DNA of 64,000 nucleotides from Aphelenchoides besseyi (lineage: Eukaryota; Nematoda; Chromadorea; Rhabditida; Aphelenchoididae). Positions 10,090 through 24,078 of the stretch are shown here, in pieces (within the stretch, counting starts at the first letter, position 1; every line of letters begins with the position of its first letter). Both the position numbers and the translations under genes were made by a program. The notes beneath the pieces were generated by a model. The model made no database searches and was not told where the DNA came from. It was given only the letters and a program-made list of their open reading frames with translations. The stretch covers positions 4,712,001-4,776,000 of the forward strand of contig JAMPIQ010000002.1 in the NCBI GenBank assembly GCA_024699855.1, given 5' to 3'.

Positions 10090-12289
10090 ATGGCCGACGA
10101 CATTCCGCAAAGTTTGGAGGAAATCAATCTTCGCATGAACCAGACGACCGATGAGGTGAGTTTCCTGAAACAAGTTCTTTAGGTGAGCAGTAAGCAAAGA
10201 AACAAACCTCACGAGCTTCCCGAGCGAATAACTCGACTTCACCGAGAATTCCCAACAACTGGCAATTGCGTTGGGTTTTCGTGGGTTTGATGAAAAGGAA
10301 AGACAGCGCTCATCCATCGACGATAATTGATGATGCAAAGAGTGAGTGGTAGACAGCGGTTTGGGACGCGCAACTGTCCGTGAGGTTCGTCGAGATCTCA
10401 TTTGTGTTTTCTTAAGACCAACGACAATCGTACCAACAGATATGTCCAAACAATTGAAGGAGGAATTGAACTGTTGTCTCACCGTGCTTTCAAATTGCCG
10501 CCACTCGATTCCGTTTGAGTCTCGACGTATTATGTGAACATAATTGTGCTTTCGGTTCGATGATTGTTCGGGGACATTTGAACATATCGGCAAAAACGGT
10601 CGGTTCCGTTTACCACGTTCTCCACAAATCCAACAGAATCCGTCAACTCTTTTTCGCAGAGAAATTGACTAATTTTATTTGGTTCCCGCGGAATGGACTT
10701 ACGGCAACTTGGCGGTTTTGGCCGCTTAATTTTGTGCTCAACATTCCGCGTCTTGTCGTTCACCGTTCGCAGTTTGGCGGCAATGAAATTCGAGATACAC
10801 GGTTCCAGAGTCCACGACTCCCCTTCCGGTTCGACCAAATTGCCGGGTCGAAAGAAGCCATTGAGCGGTTTTATTGTCCTTTTATTGGCTCTCAAGAATC
10901 TCATCTTGTTCGTATGCTCATTCCATTTACTTGACGTGTTGCGTACAGGAGTTGAAGTCATTTAATGAGCTTGTAATAGTCATGCCTCTCACAACGAATA
11001 CCCGTTCCAAATCGACATCACGACAGAGTTCACGAGATGTCCCGGAATTTCGCGCCGTAGGCAACGGAGAGGTCGAACACGATGGACTTCGACTTCCGAA
11101 CGATATGGCCGATGAGTTGAAGACGTTGAATGTTTTTATCGATAAACAAACCTCACAAGTGGGCATTTCGAATCATCTCTTTGCTTACTGCTTCCAAATG
11201 GCTTTGAATCGGTCTAATTTCTAATTTTAGTCGTTGGAAGCAACACGTCGAATGTTGGCGCTGTGCGAAGAGGTAGAATCGAATGAGAAGATTTGACAGA
11301 AGAGAATTTTAGAGCAAAGAAGCGGGAATCAAGACGCTGGTGATGTTGGACGATCAAGGCGGTTGGTTTGAGAACTCGAGCGAATTTCACGGTCCGTTTT
11401 AGAGCAATTGGAACGAGTAGAGGGGAATTTGGATCAAATTAATGCGGACATGAAAGAGGCCGAAGAACATCTGAAGGGAATGGAGAAATGTTGTGGCCTT
11501 TGCGTTCTGCCGTGGAACAAGTAATTTGAGTTCGTTGTTAATCGTAACAACCTTATTTAGACACGACGATTTCGAGAAGAATTCAGAATACGCAAAAACG
11601 TGGAAGAAAGACGACGATGGCGGTGTAATCTCGGATCAACCTCGCATCACAGTCGGCGATTCTTCGATGGGTAAGGACAGATTATAGGCTTGTATCTGAA
11701 GATTCTTGTGTGTTTTAGGACCACAAGGCGGTTATATCACGCGGTTTGTTGTCACTCGAATCAAGCACCTTATCAATGGTATTTCAGAATCACAAACGAC
11801 GCACGAGAAGAGGAAATGGACGAAAACGTTCAACAAGTCGCTACGATGGTCGGAAATCTGCGAAACATGGCGATTGATATGAGCACCGAAGTCAGCAACC
11901 AAAATCGCCAATTGGATCGTATTAAGGATAAGGTTTGTTGTGTGACGTGAAGCCTAATAGTCGGGCATTTGATTCCGTTGTTCAGACGGCGTCCAATGAG
12001 ATTCGCGTGGGAAAAGCAAATGAGCGTACCGGAAAACTAGTCAACAACAAATGAGGCTAAAAGCCGAGGTCATAAAAATGTTTATTTCAAAACGCACGGT
12101 GATGGTTTCTGCTTATCTGAAACACTTTTTGCTAACTGAAATCAAATAAACTGGTTGCGGGAGTGAAAGTCATTCGTGTTTTCTATTCACGTATTTTCCT
12201 CTATCTTTTCAATTTTCCAGGCAAGTTCGAACGAAGTGCGCGTCGAAGGAGCAAACAAACGCACCAGCAATCTGATCAAGAAATCATGA
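10090..12289 (+). CDS. ric-4: SNAP-25, Qbc-SNARE, with alternative first and last exons
   Basis: The common core is six exons: 11231-11272, 11313-11361, 11403-11520, 11561-11670, 11719-11743, 11788-11932. Exon 1a (10090-10155) gives the standard start [20 protein letters not shown]. It carries two SNARE helices ([16 protein letters not shown]... and [20 protein letters not shown]), and between them the linker with the palmitoylation-type cluster [15 protein letters not shown]-25 pairs with syntaxin and synaptobrevin to drive vesicle fusion at the plasma membrane. A second in-frame start exon (10982-11158) and two in-frame last exons (11986-12054, 12221-12289) are described separately. Product length is about 208 residues with exon 1a. 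Similarity to nematode RIC-4 is very high through the core. Confidence 0.95.
10982..11158 (+). CDS. Alternative first exon 1b of SNAP-25
   Basis: A 59-codon open exon starts with ATG at 10982, ends at a GTGGGC donor, and leaves phase 0, the same phase as exon 1a. Its last residues ([18 protein letters not shown]) align in spacing and hydrophobic heptads with the end of exon 1a ([14 protein letters not shown]), so it restores the first SNARE helix while adding about 37 polar N-terminal residues. This would be made from a separate promoter inside the 1.07-kb intron. It is inferred from frame and helix continuity; no transcript evidence is available here. Confidence 0.7.
11986..12054 (+). CDS. 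SNAP-25 last exon, version 8a
   Basis: A 69-nt exon after a TTCAG acceptor codes [20 protein letters not shown] then NK and stop. It completes the second SNARE helix. It is followed by its own AATAAA at 12145-12150, 90 bp past the stop, and before exon 8b. Confidence 0.8.
   Translation, partial: TASNEIRVGKANERTGKLVNNK
12145..12150 (+). terminator. Polyadenylation signal between the two SNAP-25 last exons
   Basis: AATAAA in the context TCAAATAAACTGG lies between exon 8a and exon 8b. Its use would fix the 8a form; skipping it would allow 8b. Confidence 0.6.
12221..12289 (+). CDS. SNAP-25 last exon, version 8b
   Basis: A second 69-nt exon after a strong pyrimidine-rich acceptor (TTTTCAATTTTCCAG) codes [20 protein letters not shown] then KS and stop. 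Same length, phase and register as exon 8a, with about half the residues identical. An AATAAA at 12593-12598 would serve this form. Terminal SNARE-helix residues differ between the two versions (ERTGKLV versus KRTSNLI). Confidence 0.8.
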   Translation, partial: ASSNEVRVEGANKRTSNLIKKS

Positions 12290-12592
12290 TTCTCAACTCT
12301 GTGGTCTACGTACTTTCGATCTCAACGGTCATCTTCAAACTCCTCTTAGTCAATACTCATTGTTGTTACTTAAACATTCGAAAACACTGCACTGGATTTC
12401 ACGTTCCTAGTCAATTTTTCTCATTAAACACAACTTCTTAACGGGCCATTTTCTGTTTAGAAATCACTTTTCTTTCTAACATGACACTCACGATTTTTCT
12501 CCTAATCAGACTTTTATTTTCGTGCACTAGTTTTTCTAGCATAATAATCGTTTACACGCGTTGTATTTCTTTTTTGCTTATACGAGCGGATG

Positions 12593-12636
12593 AATAAAAC
12601 AGAAGATACTCGTTCAAGTTGTGTAATGACTTTATT
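12593..12636. terminator. Abutting polyadenylation signals of SNAP-25 (+) and AKT (-)
   Basis: AATAAA on the plus strand at 12593-12598 and its complement TTTATT at 12631-12636 serve two convergent genes. The 3' ends are only about 30-60 bp apart or may overlap. Confidence 0.5.
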
Positions 12637-12701
12637 TACAAGCTTCAAACTAAACTACTTGGTTATTGGTTTGATAAAAATATTGCTGCTGATCGTTGAA
12701 T

Positions 12702-15131
<2,430 letters not shown>

Positions 15132-15751
15132 TTTGCCTAATCGTAGTGCTTGTCCCAAAGTTCTCAACTAAATTATGGCCATACTAATCATTAATGAGCA
15201 CGTTCAAAAAGCGAAGTTGTTTTCGCAGCAACACGACACAATTCGCCACACAAACAAAAATCTTAATAGAGCAGATTTCAGACGCGACATAGACTCTAAA
15301 CTGCTACGGTAAGCGAGCGGACTCGTACAATGAAAATTGACAATAAAGACGAGAGTCAAGTTCGTTTTTTGTTTGCCCGACAAATCCCAATAACTAATCT
15401 TTTGAATCCAGCAATCTCTTCCTTCTTCACCGGATACTCGCTATTTCATTTTAACGAGGCAGCGATTAAATCGTATTAGAAGCCGTGGATGAGCTTTGCC
15501 AGTCCCAACAAACAGATTCCTTTGACGTAAACACTCAGACGTTATTATTCCGCGAAAGACTACGAGATTCGTCAAGAAACACCTACAAATTAACATCTCA
15601 CCCACGTGACAGACAACAAATACAATCTCTGAACTTAAATTACGACACTGCAACACTAAATTCGAAAAGGAAATTTGCATAAAGTGGGTTTCATTTTCGC
15701 TTTTAACACGATTTGTGAGTGCATTTCGCTAAAGAGCAAGCGGTTGTGGAG
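15132..15751. other. Divergent promoter region between AKT and the tyrosine phosphatase
   Basis: No supported exon. The region separates two divergently transcribed genes and presumably holds both promoters and the 5' UTRs. Confidence 0.5.
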
Positions 15752-17083
15752 ATGCAGCAACACACTTCGACGGCTTCAGAGCCGAATTCAGATGGTGGAA
15801 AGACGCCGAGCGAACGTTCGGAACGATCGGCGTTGATACCAAAAACTCCAACGTACAAAGCAACAAACTTCTGCACAAGACTTTTCTTTTCAGCTTTCGT
15901 CCACGTGTAGGCAAATTTCTTCACGATTTTCAAAGTGGAATCAACGACATGACTTTGGAGGTAAACGCGTAAATTGCGACCCGAGAATGATGCCCCCTTT
16001 TTAGGCATTCACACGTCGTCTATGTGCCATGAATGTGTATCGCGTGTTCTTCGACTATACGACTGTGATCATGTTGGACGTGAAAGAAGCGGCACCGTCT
16101 TTCGACAAACATCCCGAATTGAGTCGCTATTCGGACATCTCTTGTCGTGAAGCGACGCGTGTTCGTGTGCCGTGAGTTAAAGTCAAATTTGATGCTCTTA
16201 ATTAAGTGCACCATTTAGAATCCGCGACGCACCGAAACCAGAGCACGACTTTATACACGCCAACTACGTGGACGGCTTCCGAGAGCCGCGTAAATTCATA
16301 TTAACGCAGGCACCGTTATTGTCGACAATTGAGCAATTTTGGCGTATGGTTTGGCAGGAAAAGAGCACGATGGTTGTTGCGTTGACGATCATTGACAGCA
16401 TCAATTGCCCCACCTATTTGCCAACCACGAGCGGACACAAGTACACTGCTGGAACGTTTGTTATAACACACGCCGGAACTCGTCATATACGCGAATCTTA
16501 TGATGCCACAGTGTTGATGGTAACAACATTGCTATTTATTCATTTAGCTCTTATTTTGCAGGTGTCGAATGGCAGTGAACCGGCCCGAAAAATTGTACAT
16601 ATTACTTTTTACACGTGGCCAGACAAAGGCACTCCGACACGTCCAACCGAAGTTTTGTATTTGCTCGAAGATATGAATTTCAATCGTAAACTGCTCATGG
16701 AAGAAGCTAATCGTGCGGGTTGGTTGGCACCAAACGAACAGTATGTTGTAGCGGAGACTCTGGACTTTGATTTGTTTCTGACTTTTAGATCGCCAACTGT
16801 TGTTCATTGTGTTGCGGGAGTGGGTCGTTCCGGAGCTTTTGTGGCTCTTGACATTTGTGCACGTCGTTTAGATGGAACGTTCAATCGTCCTTTTGGTCCA
16901 TTGTGCGACGTTCGTGACACCGTTCTTCGCATTCGAACGCAACGTGAAATGGCGATTCAAAAAGCCGAACAATTTTTGTTTATTCACTTAGCAGTTGTTG
17001 AGTACGCACTTCGTCAACGTTTGTATGACACTGTTGATGCAATCGACCTTACACCGTTCATGATGAACTCTTCGATTCAATGA
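15752..17083 (+). CDS. Classical protein tyrosine phosphatase
   Basis: Six exons (15752-15852, 15894-15960, 16005-16171, 16219-16519, 16562-16740, 16789-17083) give 369 residues with no signal peptide or membrane segment. Domain marks in order: a substrate-loop equivalent (SRYSDISCREATRVRV), DFIHANYVDGF, ILTQAPLLSTIEQFWRMVW, the WPD loop with its aspartate (TWPDKGTP), the catalytic P-loop VHCVAGVGRSGAF, and the Q-loop region IRTQREMAIQKAEQF. All catalytic residues (Asp, Cys, Arg, Gln) are present, so the enzyme should be active. It is a single-domain cytosolic type resembling the large nematode PTP family rather than a specific vertebrate orthologue. AATAAA follows at 17107. Confidence 0.93.
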
Positions 17084-17112
17084 GAACATCGACATAAACA
17101 ATAGAAAATAAA

Positions 17113-17543
17113 CGTGGGACCCGAAAAACCGTTTAGTATATTCGAGAGTACCCGTTCTCGGAAATACGCGTGTTAGGATCAAAGGTCATGTTCCAGTAGT
17201 TCGACTTCGTTTTGTGGCTTCTCTGCCACTTGAAGCCGAACCAAAAAAGTCGAGGAGAAGGGCGCGGGCTCATTAGTGATTGTCGGACTCGATTCGAATG
17301 TTGTGGAGAAACGTGAACAGTCGACCGTGCAACCTCTAATCCAACCGCCGTGTTTCATGGCATTCGGTTTAACCCGTGATGTCGAAGAAGAACGATAGAA
17401 TCAACAAGCTAATTATGAATAATCTGGGTTTATTGTGCGTTTGTATGGCGAGAAAGAGTATACATGTAAAGAGAGTATTTGATTTCCTCGTTAATCGAAG
17501 CCGAAGTTGCTGCTTGTCGATGGTTGTCTGGACCCGAATGAGC
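17113..17543. other. 3' flanking region between convergent genes
   Basis: An open minus-strand frame (17369-17587) overlaps the end of the next gene but has no recognisable features. Nothing else is supported. Confidence 0.4.
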
Positions 17544-18193
17544 TTATCGATGGCCGTTGAATCCTGAAGAAGACGTTGAGAAGCCACGCGTGAATTTTGG
17601 TTTCTACGAAAAAACGGAAAAAACGTCGATGAAAAGGCGACTAACAGTATTTTTGGCGCATATTACGGTGAAGACCAAAGAGAAGAATTGAGCAATGAAA
17701 AGATACAAATGGCAAATCTAAATCGTCTACATCAGAACTTTCGAGTAATCAATTGATTACGATGATGTAGAAAAGATCGTTATTCTTTGGGTCTACTTCT
17801 GTTGATGATGCGGCAGACAGTCCACAAATAACAAAGATGATCGATATAGTGCTCAGTATTGCATCCTAAACGCCAATACACGAATACTTGTACATTGAAC
17901 TCACCAGTTTAACGTAAAAAAACTTCTGAATTGTGAACCACAACGAGATGATAATCAGCAATAGAGTAATCAAATCGGCAATTACAACGAATGTGAAACT
18001 ATTGTCCGTAGCAAAGCTGGGGCTCGTCGAATGCCAGATGAATAGAATTGCTATGTTACAGACCTAAAGACACTACCACGCTTGTTTGAGTCTTATTTCT
18101 GTTTACCACTGCATATAAGCGAACAACAAGTAGAACAGAAAATGGATAACTGAAGATGAACGCTGGCAAACTCCCGAACGGGTTCTTGATCAT
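17544..18193 (-). CDS. Small multi-pass membrane protein, family unknown
   Basis: Exons read from ATG at 18193: MIKNPFGSLPAFIFSYPFSV then LLVVRLYAVV, next CNIAILFIWHSTSPS and FTFVVIADLITLLLIISLWF, then ILSTISIIFVICGLSAAS. At least four hydrophobic segments with short loops are visible. The coding end is less sure. Either the frame stops just after YIIVIN near 17755, or a donor there splices about 150 nt on to a tail ending GFNGHR at 17544. The pattern recalls four-pass MARVEL- or tetraspan-like proteins, but no family motif is clear. An upstream coding exon is also possible. Confidence 0.55.
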
Positions 18194-19135
18194 CACTTCT
18201 GACGTTGTGTGAGTGTTGGATTATCTAGCAGGTGACTTTTGATTTGACTATCGTATTACATGCGCTACTAAGATGGAAATCCAAGATGGTGAGATGTTGA
18301 GCGTCTCGACGACCATGAAGTCGCTTAAACGTCCAAATTTCGACGCCTCGGAAAGAAAAGAAGAAGGTTAGACGATGCTGTTGCGCGTGTTTCTTTCCGA
18401 ATGAATACGGAAACTCAATTGACCGACATTCCCGCAACTCGTAACGTCCCAACAGATGTGGATAGTAAGGGAAACAAGAAAATTTGAGTTCCAGCACACG
18501 GTTCAATTCACAAGTCAACGGTTTTCGTCGAACAACTACGCTTCGCACATAAATATTTCAATACACAAAGAAATATACGTCGGTTGTTGGACTCGAAACT
18601 CGCAATTTCGAAATTGATTGCAATTCCGAGTACAATTCGGACTCCCAATTGAGTTCGCACTCTTTTCATTAATCCCGATTACTCGTCTCCAACAACCAGT
18701 GGCCGTTAATCTCGTTTTCTACACAAAAGAATGGAACAAAGCAAGGACCCGGGTAAAACTTTCGAACAGAAGGAACAAACCTCAAGGTCATGTTTTCATG
18801 GATCATAGTGGGAAAATTGAAGGGGACTCGGGATTTTGCTGCACATGCTAATGGCTTCAAAATGGCGAAATTTCGGTTCGGAAAAGTGAGCGAGACAAAT
18901 TTGACGATGACCCACTCACCTCTACCGCTCTAACTTTGCTCCACTAGTCGACAAATGAAGAATAAGCACACCTAGACCGTCAAACGCATGGAGGAGACGT
19001 TTCAAATTGTGGCGGTGAAGTGGCCGAAAAAATTCTTCGCATTCAAGTGAATTCTGAAGAATATTTCGCTAAACGTTCATCTAATTAAATGCCTACATTT
19101 ATTTACAACAAAACAACAATGAAAAGAACGACAAT
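18194..19135. other. Gene-free stretch
   Basis: A minus-strand frame of 107 codons (18225-18548) and a plus-strand frame of 77 codons (18618-18851) have no domain, membrane segment or splice context. I see no gene here; it likely contains the promoter of the preceding minus-strand membrane protein. Confidence 0.4.
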
Positions 19136-19946
19136 TCACTCTTCTTTTGTTGACGTAAGAAACGCGGTGAGTCGATCTTTGTTCCGATAACCATCTTCGA
19201 CCGTTTTGTATCGATCTTTCGGTTTGACTCTGTCCACTAATATTGGATCCGAGACTTTTTTCAATACCTGAAATAACATAAATTGCAATAAGTTTCGTTA
19301 GGATTGTGCTTACCCCAAGATAGAAGAGCGCATAGGCGGTGGCCACATTGATTCCATCCACCGCTCCTTGAAACCGCTTCCAATACCAACCAATAAAAGC
19401 ACCCGCAGCTGTAGCTCGATCCTAAATCCATGTTCCTGGGATTGTGAAATGATCACGAACCCAAACAAGTAGATCGTTATCACAACGAATAGCATAACAT
19501 TTGTTTTGCAATTCGCTTCGTGTCCACCCGTTCAACTCGGTAACCGCAAGCGAAACAACCGGAGCGGCAAGCACACTTCCAATCAATAAACGTCCCTAAG
19601 AATTGAAGAAACGAATCGGGCAAATGGGCGTTAACTCACTTGCATTCGACGGCAAATGTTTCGAATGATTTTTGTCGAGTTATTGGTCGTGTTCTCGGGT
19701 GTCAATTTCTTCAACAAGTAATAGCGATAAGCAGGATGCAGAATAAGTCCACCTGAAATCGACAGTAACCACCGTTTCGCAACTGGACTTACCAACAATC
19801 GACGCCGCCTGGGCACTTTTGAACGTCCACCAAATCGCGTATTCAACACGCGGTAACGGTACTTCGGCCAACTTATCGGGCGTGTGCGTCAGCCATGAGC
19901 CCAGTTGAGCGAAGTTAGCAAGCCAATTCTCAAGTCCAATCGGCAT
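19136..19946 (-). CDS. Unrecognised protein downstream of BMS1, possible membrane protein
   Basis: Five exons give about 213 residues, starting MPIGLENWLANFAQLGSWLT and ending AFLTSTKEE. Moderately hydrophobic, glycine/alanine-rich stretches (SAQAASIVGGLILHPAYRYY, LLIGSVLAAPVVSLAV, ATAAGAFIGWYWKRFQGAVD, VATAYALFYLG) could be membrane helices of an organelle protein. The tail is charged (DRVKPKDRYKTVEDGYRNKD). The intron at the TGG/GAT junction is 39 nt. I do not recognise the family. A TTTCTAG acceptor lies about 23 nt before the start, and a two-codon upstream ORF (ATG AAC TGA) sits between it and the chosen ATG. The position 143 bp behind BMS1 suggests an operon. Confidence 0.75.
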
Positions 19947-20088
19947 GACCTTCAGTTCATGCCTAGAAATCAAAAGTTGTCTGGAAAACTAGGCTTATAA
20001 GTACGTTGGAATCATAACTAATCGGAAGCTTGAAGTTCTGTCGAGAAAATAACAAATTTATTTTAACAATCAAACAATAACAATGACA
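19947..20088 (-). promoter_or_regulatory. Candidate intercistronic region of a BMS1 operon
   Basis: Read on the minus strand, this 142-bp gap holds AATAAA (complement at 20057-20062) about 30 bp after the BMS1 stop, a T-rich stretch (TTGTTATTTTCTCG) about 10 bp later, and a TTTTGATTTCTAG acceptor just ahead of the downstream gene. Poly(A) signal, short U-rich spacer and trans-splice acceptor is the usual layout of nematode operon junctions. Confidence 0.55.
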
Positions 20089-23000
20089 TTATTTCGAGCT
20101 GCGATGACCCACAGAACGCATCGACCGTTGAATTTTGGCCATTTCCTTCTTCGACAATCGACGACAAACGCTCTTTTTGGTGTTCAACATTTTTTCACGT
20201 CTCGACTTCTCGACCTCAGCAACTTTCTGAACACACCAATTACAGAACTGCAAAATCAGTCGAACGAACCTTTTTGTATTCTTTCTGCTTCTGGTCCATC
20301 TCTTTTTGCTGTTGTTCATGTCGATCTTTGTCCACGGTCTCCAGAATATGCATCAAGTTGTTCACTCGAGTCTCGTGTGGCTCGAGGACCACTGCGGTGT
20401 TTCGTTCGATCAAATTCGGCCGTTTCTCCACTAATTTTGGCTGAGCTGCCAGTTTTGGTTTCAAACGATATGGCAGTTGTGATTGGAGAGTTTTTGTAAG
20501 ATAAAGATCGGTTGGAACGAATGGTTTACGTTCGACAGGCTAAATAACAAGACTAAATATTGCATGTGCACGAAGATGTCTAACCTTGTAGTTTGAATCG
20601 TTTTTCAGTTCCGGTTTGATTCCAAGTTCATGTCGTAAACGGCCAACAGTTTTCATTCCGATCCAATCTTCTGTTGACGGAAGCAGTTTATCCGAAACCA
20701 CAGCAAAGAACTGCGGAATTGGAACCGTAACCCACGACTTGAGAAACACAATATCTACAAACGATGCGTAGATCATTGATTGAAGGATGATAACCAACCG
20801 CCCATTTTGATCATGTCTTCAAAAGTTGCACGAAACGCTCCGGGAGTTTCGCGAAGTCCCTTCTTGACCAGTCCACGAATTCCGCTGACCGTTCGAATTG
20901 CAGCACCTTGAAAACGAGCGACTTCAAGAGCACTGTTGAACATTCCCTAAACAACAAGAATGCTAGTCGAGAAGGCTAGAATTACCTTTATGAATGCGGT
21001 TTTGTTGAAAATCTTCATCGGCTCTCCAACTAATTTCAACTTTTTGACCACTTTCACAGTTTTATCCATGTTCAAAACAACTCCCGTTGCAGCAATTCGA
21101 AATCCTTTCTGAAATTGGGTGACAAATTACAATCATTTCGTTCCAACAAACCATCTTTTCATCCAATGATTGTATCGCTAAGAAGCCTGTGTTCTGGGCA
21201 ACGAGAGGACCCCAAAAAGTTCCATGACAAAACCTACAAAAATTAAGTTGACATGTCTGTCTCAATTTGCATTGTATCACATGTTTTGTGGTGTGTATTT
21301 CAAGAAACGTTGCCGCATATTATGATCTTGAACCGAGTAGATCATGATCGTTTGAAAACGACGCCAACCGCACGAAATGATCAACGGATCTCGAGATTTC
21401 AAGAGTCGTTCGTAGTATCGATGTTTGTGAACACGAACTTGAACACAACCCACGTTCTGTTCACCGGGCAAAACACCTCCAACGATCAGCGGTCGTTTCG
21501 GATCGAAGTGTCGAACAAATTCGACTGGAACGTTTGTGATTTCCATTCGAACGTAAAGTCCCGCACGAAAGCCTTCCAGCAACTGACGATCCACTTCGTC
21601 CATCGATTCAAATTCTCCACGATTAACCTTGAAACCGTCTATTAGAATGGAGTTTACATGCCTTACATACCTTTGCTTGGGCGTCCAACTCCTCTTTTAG
21701 CGTATTATAATACTCGTTTGTTTCATCATACTCGGCATCAAATCGAGCTTTCAGTTTCTCAGAAGCTTTCAGAGGCTTTGGTTTAGAATTTTCCTCGCCT
21801 TTTCCATTTTCAGTTTGTCCATTCAATTCGGTTCCATCTTCTGATTTCGTTTCGAACTCGTCTTCGTCCATGTATTCATCGTCGGAATCGTTGATTTCCG
21901 CATTCTCGTCCAACTCTCCATTTTCGTTATCCCATTCGCCCGTAACGAAACAGTTCGTTAAGAGTTCTTTGTTCGATTTATCGGTCCAATCGATTTGCGT
22001 ACTTGACGTTGGAAGAGTCAAGAAGGCAAAACCATCTTCTTGATCTTGAAGCGATTTCATCGATTTTGCGTCCTTAACGTTTGTTCGCCGTTTCAAAAGA
22101 CCACCAAACAATTCATCTTCGCTGTCTTCTTTGGGTTCCACCATTGGTTTTTCTACAAACACAAACTCATTTTCTCTTTGCCAAACGTAAACTCCAACCT
22201 TCAATTTCTTCGGTTTCCGACAATTCTTCCGCTTCTTCCAAGTCCGTATCATAATCTTCAGCATAGGCATCTTCATCCATTTCTTCGTCGTCAAGCTCGC
22301 TATCAGAACTCTAAAACAAAACTAAATCTTTTAGAAGTGCTTGTACCTCTTGATGATCCAAATGTGCAGAGTTTTTGAGCAATTTTAGACTCGATTGTCG
22401 AATCTGATCGTCCAATGTGTCGGCATTCTGCCCAATGGCTTTCACCATCTCCGAATGTTTTCCCTAAAAACAATGCTTATTGGTATCTTAGCATCCGACT
22501 TACTTCCACCGCAAACGAATGAGCACCACCGGTCTCGATGTAAATGGCATCTTTGTCGTAAACAATGTTTCCCAAGCCCGAAAATGGCGCATAGATCACA
22601 CGTTCTTTTTGATTCAATGAGCGTTTTGCTTCTTTTTGTGGAAAAGGACAGGGATCGGGAAGTGCAGAAACAACACTCAATCGACAGTCACCGTAGCCGG
22701 GAATATGAACAGCGGATCGATTCTTCAAATGACTCCCACGAACCCAACCGTACAAACAGACGTTTCGATCGATATTCGGATTATCACGAGTAATCTGAAC
22801 AGACAAACTCATTTGTTTCGTACTCTAAAGAATCTTACCAGTGGATCAGTGATGTCTTCGAATCGATCACAAATAACGAACGGATGAGCATCTCGCCAAG
22901 CCATCGGTCGGAATTTCATTACAGAAATGAAACGTGCCAAATTCTTCACTTCAACATGAAAATAACTCTCGTGTCGAAAGCCGGTTAAGAAGAACAGTTT

Positions 23001-23876
23001 TGCTCCTTGATAAACTTCTTTCCACAGACGATGTTTCAACAGTTTCTTCTGTTCTTTCAATTTCTCGGCTTTCTTGATCTGATCCATGTGCGTTAGAACG
23101 GCCATGAACTTGGGCATACCATGTAATTCACAGATCTAAAACGAAGACCTTCTTTTCGTTTTTCCTATGAACTTACGTTGATAAATTCGAAATGCTCCAT
23201 TTCAAAACCAAATGGTGTGTTGATAAGCAATAGAACCTGAAATTTGAATATCAAATGATCTACAAAAAAGAATCACCAAATCTGCGACTTTTGCTGCGTC
23301 AATCATCGAATTGATATCGTTCGGTACTTCAATGATCGTCATACGACGGTTCTTGCCGCTGACAAAAGAAACTGGACCTGTAACCGTTGTATTCCTAGGG
23401 CTACGATTGATTAGCATTACCTTTAATTTCGCTGATGTTTTGCCGAAGATGATGTTTAACTAGAGCTCGTACTAAGGTCGTCTTACCGACCTAAAAACCA
23501 ATCAAAACAATTCAAAATGTTCGCTTACCTTTGCTGGTCCAACCACAGCGACGACAATCGGTGGTGGTTCGACTGGAGTTCGATCGACCACTGGTATGTG
23601 CTTCTTCTTTTCATTCAAATCGGCAGCTCTAAAACGGATTTGAATGATCACATACGCTGATCGTGACAAACCGTTTGATTTTACGATGAGCTTTAACGGC
23701 CGATTGAAATGTGAAGGCTTTCGGGTTTTTGCCATATTTGCTTTTGTCTCCAACTCGTTTCAACTTCTTTACGATCTTGCCGCCTTTCTTTTGCGCTAGA
23801 AACCAACAAGGTAGTGTTAAGCTGGTGAAGTTAACTTACTTCTGAAGGCCTTGTGAATTTGGTCAATAGAATCCAT
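20089..23876 (-). CDS. bms1: BMS1, ribosome-biogenesis GTPase
   Basis: About 14 exons, starting [12 protein letters not shown] at 23876 and ending VGHRSSK at 20089, encode roughly 1,050 residues. Diagnostic stretches: [20 protein letters not shown], the P-loop [15 protein letters not shown] interrupted by an intron, [26 protein letters not shown], and [18 protein letters not shown], followed by [20 protein letters not shown] and [10 protein letters not shown]. The centre is a long acidic linker. The C-terminal half has the AARP2CN/BMS1-TSR1 region ([62 protein letters not shown]). BMS1 works in the nucleolus in the small-subunit processome. It is somewhat shorter than yeast or human BMS1, mainly in the acidic linker. 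Confidence 0.95.
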
Positions 23877-24078
23877 TTCAACAACTAAAACAAAAAATTG
23901 AAATGAATTGTAAAGGCGATGGGAAACCCAAGGCTCCGTATTTCTGAACCGACCTACGAATCGTGCAAACTGCGAGTGTCGCGACTGGTCCCGACATTTT
24001 TGTTGACAGAAACTTTTGTTAGCAAGTGAATAGCAATCAAACTGTCTATTGAATATTTGCAGTCAACAGTCGAGTAAA
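23877..24078. promoter_or_regulatory. Shared divergent promoter of BMS1 and MAX
   Basis: Only about 200 bp separate the two start codons, so both 5' UTRs and promoters must fit here. No E-box CACGTG is present that I can see. Confidence 0.5.
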
